64,000 nt of DNA from positions 51,792,985-51,856,984 of the forward strand of contig NC_092798.1 in assembly GCF_918797505.1 (NCBI RefSeq). The letters run 5' to 3'. How positions within the stretch are numbered: position 1 is the first letter of the stretch; each line of letters starts with the position of its first letter. The translations under genes were made by a program, and so were the position numbers. The notes beneath the pieces are model-generated. The model made no database searches. It was not told where the DNA came from and was given only the letters and a program-made list of their open reading frames with translations. This document shows positions 22,908 to 35,079 of this stretch, one piece after another. Origin of the DNA: Bemisia tabaci (Eukaryota > Arthropoda > Insecta > Hemiptera > Aleyrodidae).

Positions 22908-24599
22908 GGAACCAAGAGTAAAATTCTGCCATGAATGAATGTTGACTCCATTTCCGACGAAAAAATCAAGAAATTCGGCAACTTACGTTCGCCGATAGGA
23001 CGTTTCTTCTCGGCGCGGCAATTCCGGTTCCCGGGTAACGCGGAGTCGTTGGAGTTAATTTCAGGGTAGCGGAGGTGAGAATCGCGGCCCGGCCATTAGA
23101 ATTAACTGCGAATAGTGGGTTTCTCTCGAAAACAAAGCGCCACGCCAACGAGGGGGGAGGGAGGAGGACTGCGAGCCATCGATATGTAGAGCACCCGCGC
23201 ACCGCTTTCAATTCCGTTTATTGTTATGTGTCACCGCGAGGGTCTCCGTGCGCCTTTTCACTGCCCCCCTTCCACCCCCGGCTTGAATTTTCTAGTTTCC
23301 ACTCGATGTATTTTTATGCATACCTTTCCCAGGGATGCTCCGCTCGCTTTTATCGCCGCGTTTAATGCTCTCGCAGATTGGCCGAGCGCTCCTTAGACGG
23401 GCCACTTGAGCAGTCGCAAAGATTACTCCGCAGATACCCCACACGCGGCGACTCGAGTAAATTCCCAGATTCCTGTAATCTTTGTAGACGGCTAGTTCTG
23501 TCTTGGGACCGCTAGGGACGCTGTGGTGTTATTCGGTGCTGGAAACCTAGGATCCTCATGGTTTGGATCGACGAAAATGGGACAAAGTGGATACACCTAA
23601 CCACACTAGTTGGACCGCGTTAACGCGTTATAAGCAGGAAAGAACCAAGCCAAATCGGCAATTGCCAAAAACTGGGCAATTAATTTTTTACGTGACACCG
23701 GTTTTGCGGATTTTTGTGCTAATTTCAGTGAATTTCCTGCATAGCACGAAGAAAATGCCCTAAAATTTTCGGTTTCAGGACATTTTGTCAACGATTTTTT
23801 GTCAGCGCACCTTTTTTGCCCAGTAGTATACGCCCACACGTAAAATAAGCAACAGGGACTTGGTCCAAGCGTTATATTTTAGTCGGTTTGTAAAATTATA
23901 TTGACAATACGGAAATGAGAAATTAGAAGAGAAGGAGGTGTTGTATGGTTGCTCATTTTCTAAATGAAATGTTATTACTTTCTCCTTTTGAATCATCTTT
24001 TTAAATTGTCATTGGTGAATATTTGGTTTTATTTCTGAAATATTCGATGTACAATATACCGTATATATGTGTATGTGTTTTTTTTTACTTTTTTTTAAAA
24101 GTTTTCTTTACAAAATTATCACTTCATTTTGAAAACATTTAAATTTTTAAAACGTGAAAAATATTTGTAAAACCTTTTCCAAGCGACATTCATCTCAATG
24201 AACCGCAGTTTTGCCGACAGAAAGTGCAAAAATGAATATAAGAGGGAAAAAAACCAAGGAGCATGCAATATTTAGTTTTAACCCATTTGAACATCGATCT
24301 TTTAGAGTCAAGTACGTCAAATTTTGAGCGTTCGGTTGGGCGCACACCTCGCTGCAGCACAATAAAAGCACAAAATGTAAAAGAAAAAATTAAAGTGCTT
24401 TGGAAATCATTAAATTTGACACGGAACCACCTATATTTAAAAAACACACATTATATTATTATTCTCCTTTGATAAATTGATACATATTTTTTTCCCATCA
24501 ATTTAAATAAGAATAATCATTGCAGAGTGCGCAAAGATATCAAAATCATGAGTTAAAAAACGCCAACTATGCGAGTATAAATATTAAAGCCTAACAGAG
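22908..24599. other. Unique spacer with CpG-rich part
   Basis: 22980-23460 is CpG-rich and includes the candidate donor described at 22985. The rest is AT-rich with nothing recognised. Confidence 0.35.
22985..23211 (-). other. GC-rich open segment ending at a strong donor
   Basis: A minus-strand frame starts with ATG at 23211 and reaches a strong donor, GCGAAC|GTAAGT, at 22985. Its N-terminus (MKAVRGCSTYRWLAVLLPPP) looks weakly like a signal peptide, but the rest is low-complexity and resembles no domain I know. The phase at the donor (0 in this frame) does not fit the exon starting at 16338 directly. It could be a first exon or 5' leader of the minus-strand gene, or a CpG-rich promoter-like island. 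The two alternatives cannot be separated by eye. Confidence 0.2.
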
Positions 24600-24765
24600 C
24601 GGAGCGGCGTGCTGCCAGCGCGAGAGGCTCACTGGCGCATACAAACCTAAGTGGATACTTCACGCATTGCACAATGTTTGAAGTATCCACTTAGGTTTGT
24701 AGGCGCCAATGCCCGTTTCGCGCTGGCCGCCCGCCCGCGCGCCGTGCGGCGGCGCCTGAAGCAAC
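24600..24765. repeat. Hairpin element, 22-bp stem, copy 2
   Basis: Stem 24641-24662 (acaaacctaagtggatactt) pairs with 24679-24700. A G-to-T change in one arm relative to copy 1 is matched by a C-to-A change in the other, so pairing is kept. Flanks gtgctgccagcgcg / cgcgctggccgcc. Confidence 0.7.
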
Positions 24766-25426
24766 TATTTCACAACAAAGGTGTTGCCCTGTTGCACAGT
24801 ATTATACGAAATTGAACGAATCAAGAATTACAGGCATCCTTTATAAGTACAGATCTTTCCTCGCAAAATAAATCAAGATACTTATCGTACACAGGAAAAA
24901 TCTAAGAGCCTTTAGCTGAGGCAAATATATGGAGGTTTATCCGGTTCAGGTATAACAAGGTGGGAATTTCTTGAAAGATAATTAAGTCCTGTTACACCAA
25001 AGAGGTGCAGAGAGTTTTAGTGAATTTTGTCTCATGGAATTGAGGCTCCCCCATCTTTACCAAAACTCTCAACTATATATTATTCTCCGTTGGACCAAAT
25101 GGACAAAACAAAAAAACAAGCAAACCCTCATTCTTCCAAGACATTATATATTTTCATCCAAAAACGTCGTGAGCAATTGTCGTTTGTATTACATGTGGGC
25201 CGATTAACTTTGGGTCTCAACTGGCACGTGGACCAAACTTCCCGTGCCGAAAAAACGCGTGGACGTAAATTACCGGAAAAAACAGGTGCGCGGACAAAAA
25301 ACCGTTGAAGGGAATGTCCTATAGCAAAATTTTCAAATGAGTCCGCACAAATCCTCTCGCAAAAAATTAGAGTGCCGATTAAATTGTTGCTTGAATCCCT
25401 CTATTGCAGTGTTCCAAAATCTCCAC

Positions 25427-25705
25427 TCCAGCGGATTGATTTTTGGAAATTGATAGACAAAGCGATAAATAAATAAAACATAGTGAAAAAGTAGTGGTAC
25501 TATTGGTCGAAACGAGTGGGTGTTATTGAGTAAGAGGTGAAATGATGGACTAACTATAGGGTCTTTCGAGGGTTGCTGTTAGTTAGCGTATTACTTACCT
25601 CCTTTGTCCATTGCAACCGACCGGTTCCACCAATAAGATTACTTTATTTTCATTTTGTATTCATTGTATATCGCTTTGTCAATGAATTACAATAATCAGC
25701 CCACT
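25427..25705. mobile_element. AATTGATAGACAAAGC TIR element, copy 2
   Basis: Ends ggaaattgatagacaaagcg and cgctttgtcaatgaattaca; interior ctattggtcg / caccaataag. Similar length to copy 1. Confidence 0.6.
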
Positions 25706-26344
25706 GATCGACTTCTTTCGTTTCGATACGTTCCTTTCATCGACTTTCGACCGGAAGATGTGTTTTCCTCTTGCAGCGTAACGCAAAGCGAACTCGCTTG
25801 GCCTGGGAACGAAACGCGGGCAAGAGGGATGCGGAGGTTGGAGAGAGGGGCGTGATGCATGCCGGGCGGTGAGAGGGCGAGGATATTATGGAAAAAAGTT
25901 GGAGGTGTAAGAAAAGTTTGATGATTAAGTTAGGTCCCCGATGAGCAGAGTCACCTCGGCAGTTCGACGCGAAATGAGAGAGAGAAATTATTTATAAACA
26001 TCCCGAGATCCAGCATCCAGCTTCCCTGATGGCATCTCCATCTCTCTCGCACTTACGTACGACGTGTCGGCGCTTTCGCCCCATTATACTCCCTATTACC
26101 CCTTGTTACTGTCTCGTCGAGCTCTCTATCACCCGCTTGGCTTTTGTGCTCCGCTCGCTTTGGGTTGCCAATACTGCCGGAGATACTTAACCTTATGCTC
26201 TTAAAATCTCTGGGTCCGATCCGAAGTGCATTTTGCCCGGAGCCTATGGTGCTGCCAAATAACCCAGAGTGATATGGAAAGGAATGAAAACCGATCCGCA
26301 AGAGCGAAGTTCTCAAATAAAGGGTAAAAAACTTATTTCACTCT
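25706..26344. other. GC-rich spacer with a minus-strand donor
   Basis: A minus-strand donor TAC|GTAAGTGCG lies at 26050. The upstream frame has no recognised domain. Possible non-coding exon or island. Confidence 0.25.
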
Positions 26345-26892
26345 GCAAAAAGAGTGGAACTATGTACAAGTGGAAAGATGGGGCGTGCTCGTTAGTGCTC
26401 GGGCCATAAGAATGAATGGGAAATATAAAGCCCCAGTGACGTCAGCGGCGACGAAGCCGCAACCGCTGCTCCACCTCCGTCTTCTTCAACTCATGAGCCT
26501 TATCTACGACGCTCTTGTCACATGCCCACGGCTCACGAGTTAGCGATCAGTTCCTTTTGATTTAATGTCAAATCCCGCTTTTCCATTTTCTCAAAAGGAA
26601 CTACATACACTTTTACATTGTTTCTTAGCCAACTTGCATGAGAACACCCCATCCTTCCACTTGCACATAGTTCCTTTTAGCATAAAGGAGTAGCATAAAT
26701 TGAGTCTCACAATAGCAACGGCGAAGCTCATTAGTGTCCTTCTTTTAACTTTCTTGTTTTGCCGGTTGAAAATGCGGGTGTGATCCCTGCGAAACGTCCC
26801 GGGTTTCTTATTTTATTTTATGTGTTTCTTTTTATTATTTGCGGCCTTACTCCCGTTTTAAGTTGTTTCTATTTTAGCATAAATACGTCCAA
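26345..26892. mobile_element. Long GGACGTATTT element, copy 3, with insertion
   Basis: Interior aaagccccagtgacgtcagc as in the other copies; right end taaatacgtccaatt. The right arm is split by 26687-26871, bordered by two identical TTTTAGCATAAA copies. Confidence 0.55.
26675..26883. mobile_element. Insertion with 12-bp direct repeat TTTTAGCATAAA
   Basis: The repeat at 26675-26686 and 26872-26883 brackets about 185 bp of unrecognised sequence. Removing one repeat plus the insert restores the host element's arm. A long target duplication suggests retroposition, but no A tail or pol III box is obvious. Confidence 0.5.
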
Positions 26893-26904
26893 TTCAACCA
26901 CTCC

Positions 26905-27009
26905 TGTCGTAAAAGTAGCTTTTTCACTACTGTAAAATGTACATTTGAAACAGATCGGACATATTTTTTAATAATTTAACTGTTGAATCAGAAATCCATT
27001 TTTTCCGTG
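26905..27009. mobile_element. GATTTAACAATT MITE, half copy
   Basis: Only one arm: actgtaaaatgtacatttga ... ttgaatcagaaatcc ... ttttttccgtg. Confidence 0.5.
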
Positions 27010-27509
27010 AAACGGAGATATGCAACGTCGCGACTGGCGATACGTATTTTCCGACTTCAACTTTGGAGTTGGGTCATTTTATGAAACTTTTTGTTGCACG
27101 GTCGGCGCATAAAATGCAAGGCTTTAAGTTACGGAGGTGGAGCTGGGTGCGGCGAGAGGCCAAAAGCGGGGGTGACAGGGGGGGGGGGGGGGCGATAATT
27201 AATCGCGGGGCCACGATGAATTGCGACACTCGCCTTTTTTTCCACTGCTCCCCAGTCGCCTTGCAGCGCTGGTCGAAATTTTAATTTTTCAAACAGCGTA
27301 CGAAACTTGTACCGTTTTAGCAAATAATGGATTTAATTTTCGAATCCACCAAGACAGTTTAATGGGATGTAAAATCTAGTTGCCGGCTCCGAGCGTGACG
27401 CTAAATGAACTCAGCCCCGGTGTTGCCTTCCGTTCGCTTCACGTAGATTCTGTACGTTGCCCGAATCGATCTTAATACGGCCAACACGTAAAATTTTGAA
27501 AAAACCCAA

Positions 27510-27731
27510 CACAGAAAAAATTAACATGCTGATTTAACAATTCAATTGCTAAATTGAGTGACTGCAATGTTTCAATGTAGATTTTAATGCTACTTTAACC
27601 ACCCCGTGGTTTAATTAGCTTACAATAGTGGTTAAAGTAGCATTTTTTTATTGTGAAATCTACGTTGAAATATTGCAGTCACTTTTCTTTAACAATTGAA
27701 TTGTTAAATCAGCAATTAAATTTTTTCCGTG
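27510..27731. mobile_element. GATTTAACAATT MITE, intact copy
   Basis: A 222-bp palindrome: cacagaaaaaattaacatgc...gatttaacaattcaattg and the inverse ...caattgttaaatcagcaatt...ttttttccgtg. Reference empty site for the AATA insertion at 9733. Confidence 0.7.
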
Positions 27732-27951
27732 GGGGTGAGTTTGAAAATCAACCTCTCCCCTCTTCCCCATCCGCAAGGCCCTGGTGGGCCGGAGGGCTTC
27801 GAGAACTGAGATATGAATCATCGAGAGGCTCAAATACGGTTCTTTGATACCACTATTCGTACTTTGTGGGTGTGCTTGAAGTATCGTCGAAATTGAAGGC
27901 GAAATGAAAAGTCTGGTCTCAACCTCGACTTAATGCCACCCTTACGGACAA

Positions 27952-28527
27952 CCGTTTTCTATCAAAACGAAACAACTCTACCCAACATCTGGGTATTCTA
28001 TGGAAAACCCGTATAACCACGCAACTTTTTTTGGGTTGACATGCAGCCTGGGTATGCATTTGTCACGCTGGAAATTTCTGTTTCTCTCATTTCCCCCAAA
28101 ACTCATTTTAACGTGGAACATGGTTCTCACTTAATGGAATGGAATACCATTAAGTTAGTATTTCAGCCGACTGATCTCAATAGACTTCACAATCTGTGAC
28201 TGTCCGCACAGAACAACTTAAGGAGGGTCCTAGGGACAGTCTTATGAACGGTAAATGGCCTGTTATTTTATATGGATGGTCACATGTTTGCGGTGTTTTG
28301 GGACCAGTTGCCTGAATACGATTCCATATTTCGTGCTGTATTGAGTGAGAACCATTTTGCGTGTTAAAGTAAATTTTGGGAGAAATTTTTAAAGAAAAAG
28401 AAAATGCTCGAAAGAAAAATGCATATTCACACAGTATGCCAGCCCAAAATCAAGGAGCTTGGATATGCGGGTTTTCCATGGATATACCCGGATGTCGGAA
28501 ATGGCTGATTTGTTCCGATAGAAAAAA
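27952..28527. mobile_element. Fold-back element with ~185-bp diverged arms
   Basis: Left arm landmarks tggaaaacccgtataaccac, tatgcatttgtcacg, ggttctcacttaatgg are mirrored on the right (gagaaccatt, aatgcatattcac, gcgggttttccatgg). A related half-motif (tgaagtatcgtcgaaattgaagg) precedes it at 27865. Confidence 0.5.
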
Positions 28528-28751
28528 CCCGAGTGTAGAATGCATACTTATGGGAGTATGCCAATGCCAACCCAAAATCTAGTGTCAACGACGGATTTTG
28601 ATATCAATTTCGGAACCACTCGCAACACGATTTCATTTGTTCCTTTTTCAGCCATATTGAGAGATAAAAATCTTCGTGATTGAATGGCAACACTGCGGGG
28701 TCACTCACGTAATCCGCGTTTTACAGACTCCTCGGCGCTCGGCGGGCGGCG

Positions 28752-28983
28752 CACAATGGAACCAGCCAATCGAAGAGGTCGGACATGAAATTTTTGGCTA
28801 AAATTTCAAATTTTGATGTTTATTTGGTCACAAATGCAATTTCAAGGGGTGTTTCTGAGAGAGAATTTTACTGCAAAACCAACGGTACCACTCTTAAACT
28901 TTCTTGTTTCATATTTTCGTAAGTACAAGCTTTTAAAGTTTTCAGATTTGGTCCGACTTTTCCTGTCGACTCGGTTCAGTGTG
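28752..28983 (+). mobile_element. Transib-like MITE, copy 4
   Basis: A 232-bp diverged copy starting CACAATGGAACCAGCCAAT and ending ...TCGACTCGGTTCAGTGTG. The flanks are CGGCG (28747-28751) and CGACG (28984-28988), a 4-of-5 match to a duplicated CGNCG site. Internal landmarks (GAGGTCGGACATGAAATTTT, GTCCGACTTTTCC) match the other copies. Confidence 0.65.
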
Positions 28984-29727
28984 CGACGGGCGGCTGGGGA
29001 GGAAAAAACAAAATACATAAAAAGACTAATTTCTAACTGCTCGAGAGAATTGCTCTCCGCCGAACATTATCCCGATAAATTTTTAATTATCGAGCCTGGG
29101 ACTGGATAGTTAAAATTATTACTCTCTTAACCGGAGGAGAGGAGGCGGAGGCGGGGAAAACTGCTCCCCAAGCATTTCTCACCTTCTCAATATTAATTTT
29201 TATCTTTGGTGCAAGGATGCTTTCATTAAGATTGGATGCTTAATAAATGTGCATTAAACCATTATTAAAGTGAAGGAGTGGAGCTCCGCGATTATCAAGG
29301 GTCCTGAGCAACTCGAGAGACTCGCAGTTACGCGACTTGGAAAGTTTCGAGTCGTCCAGACCAAGGTGGAAAAAGAGACAAAAAGAGGACCCTTAAAAGG
29401 AGACGGGTCTTTGGTTATGGCCCGAGGATCCCTTCCTCCCTCCTATCGCAGTCCCTTTTTTGTGGGAGACAGGAACTATGCACTTGTCAATACTAGTTTG
29501 CAAACTCTAATTACCATTCTTAAATTCTGTTTCTGCTTCACTGGTTCATCTAATTTTCTTCTTTTGTTCCTGCTCCTCTCTCTTTCTCTCCTACGCCTCC
29601 CTCAGTTCCTTCCCCCTTTTCGCATTTGGCAAAAAGGAACCAGTGCGATTACAGTGTTTTCAAAACTGTACAACTTCTTCTTTTCTTTTAAGAGTACTCT
29701 AAAGACGTACAGTATTAAAATTAACAC

Positions 29728-29873
29728 AATTGGATTACATTTTGCAAGAAGGAACCACTATCTCTGGGCCCATCTTAGAAACAACATTCATGCCATTGGT
29801 TTCCCTATGCAGATAAGTGCTGTCATGGGAGAGCCAAAGATAGTGGTTCCTTTTTGCAAAATTTAATCCAATT
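29728..29873. mobile_element. GGACTxxATTTTGCA MITE, copy 2
   Basis: aattggattacattttgcaa...ctctgggccc and gagccaaagatagtggttcc...taatccaatt. It supplies the C-terminal part of the longest open frame in the window (29270-29866), which is one reason to reject that frame. Confidence 0.6.
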
Positions 29874-30579
29874 ATTATCCTTTAAAATGGACAATTTCTG
29901 CCGCAAAGCAAACCTGTTGTAGGAATTTTTTTTTAGATAATTATGATAAAGCATCATTTTTACAAAACTGCATTCGCGCTGGTTCCTTTTTGCTAAATGT
30001 GATCCATTTACTAGGCTTTGATTCTAGGAATTTGATCCCCCACACCTGCACTTTAACGGTAGTCCAAGAAGTTCAAAGCTACCATCATTAACTCAAAACG
30101 TTGACAACAACATCAGCGCGAGGGTGTCCCGCGTAAATATGCAACGCTGCCACATCGTGCGTCATTTCCCCCCATTCCGAAACAAAACCGAGGCGGTACT
30201 TCCGGGTGCATCCGTCGTCGGGGAAGGGATAATCCCGTCTCATAAGCAGGGATAATGCACCCTTGGCGGCCGCCCCGGCTGAGTGATCGCGATTGTGATT
30301 GCGATTCGGGCGTGGGCTTGATGCTTCCCGTCTTCCACCATCCACCGACGTCAACAATGATCTCCGTCCGATTGTCGCCGACACCTGCCTCGTCCGCGAA
30401 AGCAATCGCCCCCGCCACTAATTTCACGCCCCCCCCCCCCTCCCGAGGGTATTGTGAGGGGGGTGATGGGCTTTCCGAGCGGAATATCTCGGCTTTCATT
30501 AAGGCGATTGTCCGCAGACAAAGCGTGTTGTGTGCGAGCACCGGGGTCTAATCATGCTGGGGATGCTTAAACTGTGGTG
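29874..30579. other. GC-rich island
   Basis: 30100-30550 is CpG-rich with a C run near 30430 and overlapping open frames on both strands. This pattern comes from base composition, not a gene. Confidence 0.35.
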
Positions 30580-30819
30580 CTGGTGCTATGGAAGAACGTA
30601 TTATGGACCTTTAGACATCGCCAAATTTCCCTGGATAAAACACGGATACCCACGGAGATTTATTAATTTAGTGCTATCAAATTAACAGAGAATTTCGCCC
30701 GCAATCAATCTGATGAGCCTGAATACTTTAAGGGATAATTTTCATCGCTGGTCTCGAAAATAATTATTTTATCAGGGAATTTTGACAACGTCACAATGTC
30801 CTTTTCTTTGCACGGCGGT
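30580..30819. mobile_element. CTGCCGTGCTAAGG MITE, decayed copy
   Basis: Left end ctggtgctatggaagaacg, inner catcgccaaatttcc...gaattttgacaacgtc, right end ccttttctttgcacggcgg. Clearly eroded. A second decayed copy begins 3 bp further on. Confidence 0.5.
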
Positions 30820-30821
30820 TG

Positions 30822-31066
30822 TTGTCGTGCGAATTAAAAATGTCGTGCAACGATTTGAATGTAACCAAGTTCCTCTCGAGAAAAAATTTCGTTTAAAGAA
30901 AATGTGTCAATAAATCACATCGAAATTTTTAGACAATTTTGATTGAGGTGCGAATAAAATTATCTACAACCTCGGAGGAGACATTGAAAGTTTTTAAAAA
31001 AATCCGCAAGTCATGCAAGAAGAGAATTACTAGAGGATTATACGGCGTTCTTTCTTAGCAAGCAAG
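30822..31066. mobile_element. CTGCCGTGCTAAGG MITE, decayed tandem copy
   Basis: Left end ttgtcgtgcgaattaaaaat with aaccaagttcctctcgag in place of the inner repeat. The right end, atacggcgttctttcttagc, is well kept. Recognisable by its ends and length only. Confidence 0.4.
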
Positions 31067-31239
31067 TATAAATTTCAGCAAGATGGTAAATGTGTATGGG
31101 CGAGAACATTTCAGCAAGGTTTAGAAAAAGGAACTTGCTCTCTTGGTAGAAAAGAGGTCTACAGATTAGACAAGACTGGCAAGATTCGGCGTTGCCTACA
31201 TTTGGTGATTTTGGTGCAAATAATTAGCGCCAATATCAC

Positions 31240-31381
31240 ATTGGATTACCTTTCGCATCAGAGAGCAACGGATTCGGGCTCATTTTAGAAACAGCGTACG
31301 TGTCATTAGTTCCCCTGGGCATGTAGATGCTTTTATAGATTAGTAGGAGGTAGCAGTCCTATCTGCATAATGTAGTCTACT
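31240..31381. mobile_element. GGACTxxATTTTGCA MITE, copy 3, decayed
   Basis: Left attggattacctttcgcatc, middle aacagcgtacgtgtcattag, right ataatgtagtctac. Confidence 0.4.
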
Positions 31382-32113
31382 TATGAGTTAATGTCAGAGA
31401 ACTACTGAAGATTCAACTTGATTCGCGCGATATTTTGATGAGAAAACACGGTCACAAGAGCATAGTTTGTGCGGGTTGTCATTTTTTTTGTGATCTTCGA
31501 TTAAATAATTTGCTAACTTTTACGATTATAAAATCATGTAAAGAAGGATTATTTTTTTATATCTTTCTGTTATTTTTTTATTTTACTTACTGATACTTTC
31601 GGTTTAATTCCCTTTGCATGTCCTTGTTATGCTCATTTGGGTTCTCTATGAATATTAAATACGGTTTCCAAATTGATTGGATAACGCACCGTATTGATCG
31701 ATCAAGTATATTTTAAGTGAGATGAATCTCAAGTTGATTTGGCAAGCCTGCGGTTGAAGATTAACGTTTTGAAATGAGGCATCTCGAGAACTCCGGATGC
31801 ATTCCTCAAGTAGAAGCGTGCTGAAATCAAGTTACCAACACTTTTTATCCCCTTGTAACTACCCTAACTTGCCGTGATTAACATTTCAATTTCCAATTTT
31901 CACCCCCGCCGCTTTCGGGTGGGCAAGGATCGGAGGGGAACCCGAATTAACATTAACTTTTCGCTCGCGCCCCGAAATTAATTACGGCTCCTTAATAAGT
32001 TTTTCAGTTCCTGCTTGAGCCATTTCAGAGGGGTACGCCAAGATGTTTGCTGCGAGAGGTCGTCTCGCCTAAATGTCAGTGAAGCGATGCGATTGGCGTT
32101 TTCTTCTCCTCAT

Positions 32114-32229
32114 CGCTCTTCTGACGTAAGGGCGTACCTCAATATCTGGATGAGCCCCGGAGAGTATGGGTTTATATGTAAATTAGGGCTCACGTATACA
32201 TTGAGATAGGCCCTTACGTCAGAAGAGCG
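32114..32229. mobile_element. CGCTCTTCTGACGTAAGGGC palindromic MITE
   Basis: A 116-bp palindrome with a perfect 20-bp inverted end and the core ggatgagcccc...agggctcacg. Diverged relatives lie at 20500-20612, 34185-34300 and 43440-43565. Confidence 0.7.
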
Positions 32230-32925
32230 ACGTCCTGTCGGACGGTTTAAGCAAGTAGGATTAAAAGGGCAGGAAGTTACTGTTCAAACATTCAGAGAAT
32301 TGCGGAAAACGTGATTTTTCTTTTAGCACGATGAATGTTACTAGCTTAAACTAGAGTTACAGCACAGAATCATTGTGATTGCGAGCCTTACAATTTTAAA
32401 AGTCAAGGTCGATTGTATTATGTGTATATCTTGAAGGGAAAAATGGAATGGTATATTTTTGGTCCTATAGTTTTTCACCATTATAATGCCTATCTGGATT
32501 CATGATTTTCTGATTCTAACACTATAATTTCAGATGAAATTATTTGAAAATTATCAAAATTTTGGAGGGGAATTTCCTCCCATAGACAATCAAAATTAAG
32601 TGACTATCCTGTTTTTATTCCTTTCGATGCGACTTAAAATGCAATATTTAGAGTTTCCTAAAGGATCCCATTATAATTTACATTGTTAATTACTTGATGT
32701 TAATGTTAATGTCTCTCCCAGGGACATAAGAAGCAGGGGTACGGAATGTTCATGAACCAAGGACCGATCGGTTGTGTGCAAACGCGTCAGCACTAAGAAA
32801 ATTTTAGGCTACGAACTTAAATGCTGGACGATATAACCTTTAATTCGTCTTGATCAGAATGCGATCCACTTTTTCGTGCACCTTCCGAAAATATGAGTGA
32901 CGCTATTCGGAACACACTGGGAAAA

Positions 32926-33131
32926 AAACACATTGTATCTAGAGTCCACCCTCTTAAAAACATCGACAAGAAAAAATACTCTTGATTCAATCAGATTTAA
33001 GCTTAAATCAACAACCAAGCCTCTTAATTTGAGCGGATTTCCTTATGATTCAAGCTTAAAACTGATTGAATCAAGAGTATTTTTTCTTGTCAATGTTCCC
33101 AAGAGTCTGGACTCTAGATCAAATGTATTTC
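32926..33131. mobile_element. GAGTCTGGACTC palindromic MITE, copy 3
   Basis: Arms gtatctagagtcca...agaaaaaatactcttgattc and the inverse gaatcaagagtattttttct...gtctggactctagatc. Loop centred on cctcttaatttgagcgg. Confidence 0.6.
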
Positions 33132-33402
33132 TTTTTCCATTGCAGCATATGCATCTCGGAGCCTAGCTAGATTTGCAAGTCAAAAACCGAGCGCGACTAA
33201 AAATTGGGGAGACGGCGTGATGCTTGCAGTATGCCTACAGTTTTGCAATGGGTTTCCACGATCGTTGTCTTCTCAAAGTTCAATGTTTCGGAAATGTGCT
33301 CGGTAGATGAGGTACCTTTACACTAATCCGGTCACAATTATGGAGCAACACATATTATTCTCGCGTATTCACAATAGTGAAAAAGAGCGTGGCCTCTTTT
33401 CC

Positions 33403-33745
33403 GCTGACTCAGATATTTTAACGGAGAGTAGAAGAGTTTGATGGGGCGATGATACGACTACATCGACTTCCCAAAAGCTACAATTGGATTTCCATCCAAT
33501 GAAGGAGAATCTCATTCGCTGACGTGGAGACTTTAATGCAGGAATAGAAAAAACGCATGATACAACTATTCCGACATCCAAGTAGGCACGGTTGCGTTCC
33601 CAAGCAATTAAGGGGAATCTGTTTCCCACTGACTCCGAGACTTTAACGCAAGGGTAGAAAAGATGGATCGGGTAAAACACGTGATACAACTATTTTGACT
33701 TCAAAGTGGGCGCAATTGCATACCCATAAAATGAAGGAGAACATG
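33403..33745. repeat. ~113-bp tandem repeat, three units
   Basis: Units start near 33403, 33518 and 33629, each with gctgactc-like start, gagactttaacgca, gatacaactatttcgacttc and aatgaaggagaatc. Minus-strand frames across it simply follow the repeat. Confidence 0.65.
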
Positions 33746-34184
33746 GTGTCCTCCATATATCTTTCCAACTATTCAATTCGTAAAACCCGACGGTTCGTGT
33801 GACCGAACTTATGAGGTTCGGAAACCTGATGAAATTACATGTCAAATTACATGAACTAAAACGTTCGATTACACGAATAAAAAAATTGGTTTTATTCTTA
33901 AGAGTGAACGCTCAACGCACTAATTTTTACGAAAATGTAATTAAAGGATGTATGACAAAAGTATTACGAAAGTTTTGAATTGTTTTAGAGAATTACTGCG
34001 AAAGCATTGAATTTTTAAAAATCAACCCGACCGCGATGAATTTTTAGAAAATTATTGCAAACACGCAACGTCATAGTACTTAGGCTAAACTCCTGGTTGT
34101 TCGAAACTCCTGAGGCCGAAGAACTTTCTGCACTCCTGGAAAGGCAATGTTCAAGGAATGACTATGAGCACGGCCCTTATTCTA

Positions 34185-34300
34185 CCTTTTCGTCGCTTGG
34201 CTGGCATGAGGGCGTAACAACACTTACAGATGAGCCCGAGAAAGCATCGAGTTACCCGGCAAATAGAGCTCACCTCGAAAAGTAGTCGCGTCCATATGCC
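34185..34300. mobile_element. Relative of the 32114 palindrome, diverged
   Basis: Ends tggctggcatgagggcg and cgcgtccatatgccagc; core agatgagcccg...agagctcac. Confidence 0.4.
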
Positions 34301-34302
34301 AG

Positions 34303-34568
34303 CTGGCCAATTATTGAAATTGATAGACTAAGCTATAGACAAAGGAGACAATAGAGTTATGGAGAGATCTTATTGGTGGAAGCGGGTGATTGCAATGAAC
34401 AAATTAGGTAAGTGAGAGTAACTAACGGCACCCCATGAGAGACCCGATAGTACCCGTCTTTTCCTCCCTTCGTCTATAGGAACCTCCCACTTCAACCAAT
34501 AGAATAGGTTCTCATTCCCCATGTCTTCCTTGTCTATAGTTTTGTCTATCAATTTCAATAATCGGCCC
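34303..34568. mobile_element. AATTGATAGACAAAGC TIR element, copy 3
   Basis: The best-kept copy: ttgaaattgatagactaagc...cttattggtggaagcgg and the inverse ...caaccaatagaa...gtctatcaatttcaataatc. A fragment of the family also lies near 63680. Confidence 0.65.
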
Positions 34569-35079
34569 GCAACTGGGCGACGCTTTACCTCCCTTACTCT
34601 CTAAGAAACGGCAACCTACCCCATCATTTTCTTTCAAACTCCCGACATATGCAAAACTACCTCGCTCGAATTTTCAAGCATGCCACGTCTGTGCTCAGGT
34701 GCCCGAATCAGCATCCCGCATTGCACCGTCCCCACGATTAACCCCCCCCCCCCCCCCCTCCCCCCGTCACCCATCTGACGAACACACAAAACGCACCCAT
34801 CACCGGCGGCCGCATCGGCGTCGCGACGCCCGGACAAACTTAATTAGAGGCGACGCTACAAGTGCAGTGGGGAGGGGGGCGGCGTACGGGCGTACAAAGG
34901 CGCGGATTGCGGTGCGGGATTTAACCCCCTCCCCCCTTCGCACCTCCGGGGCAAGACTTCAATCATCTTCGGCTCCGGGTTATTGGAGTCCTAATAACGA
35001 CCTTTGTTTCGGGGCCCGAGTTAACGACATTCAAATAAGGTGCTTGCTAATTACGCCGACGGAGACGACAGCACTGCCG
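34569..35079. other. GC-rich island with a C run
   Basis: Contains a run of about 18 C (from 34742) and aggggggcggcg. Open frames of mixed polarity lack features. Confidence 0.35.

Noticed and set aside
29270..29866. The longest open frame in the window (198 codons, plus strand)
   Set aside because: Its last ~45 codons lie in a GGACTxxATTTTGCA MITE, it starts from a non-ATG codon, and no domain or splice context is visible.
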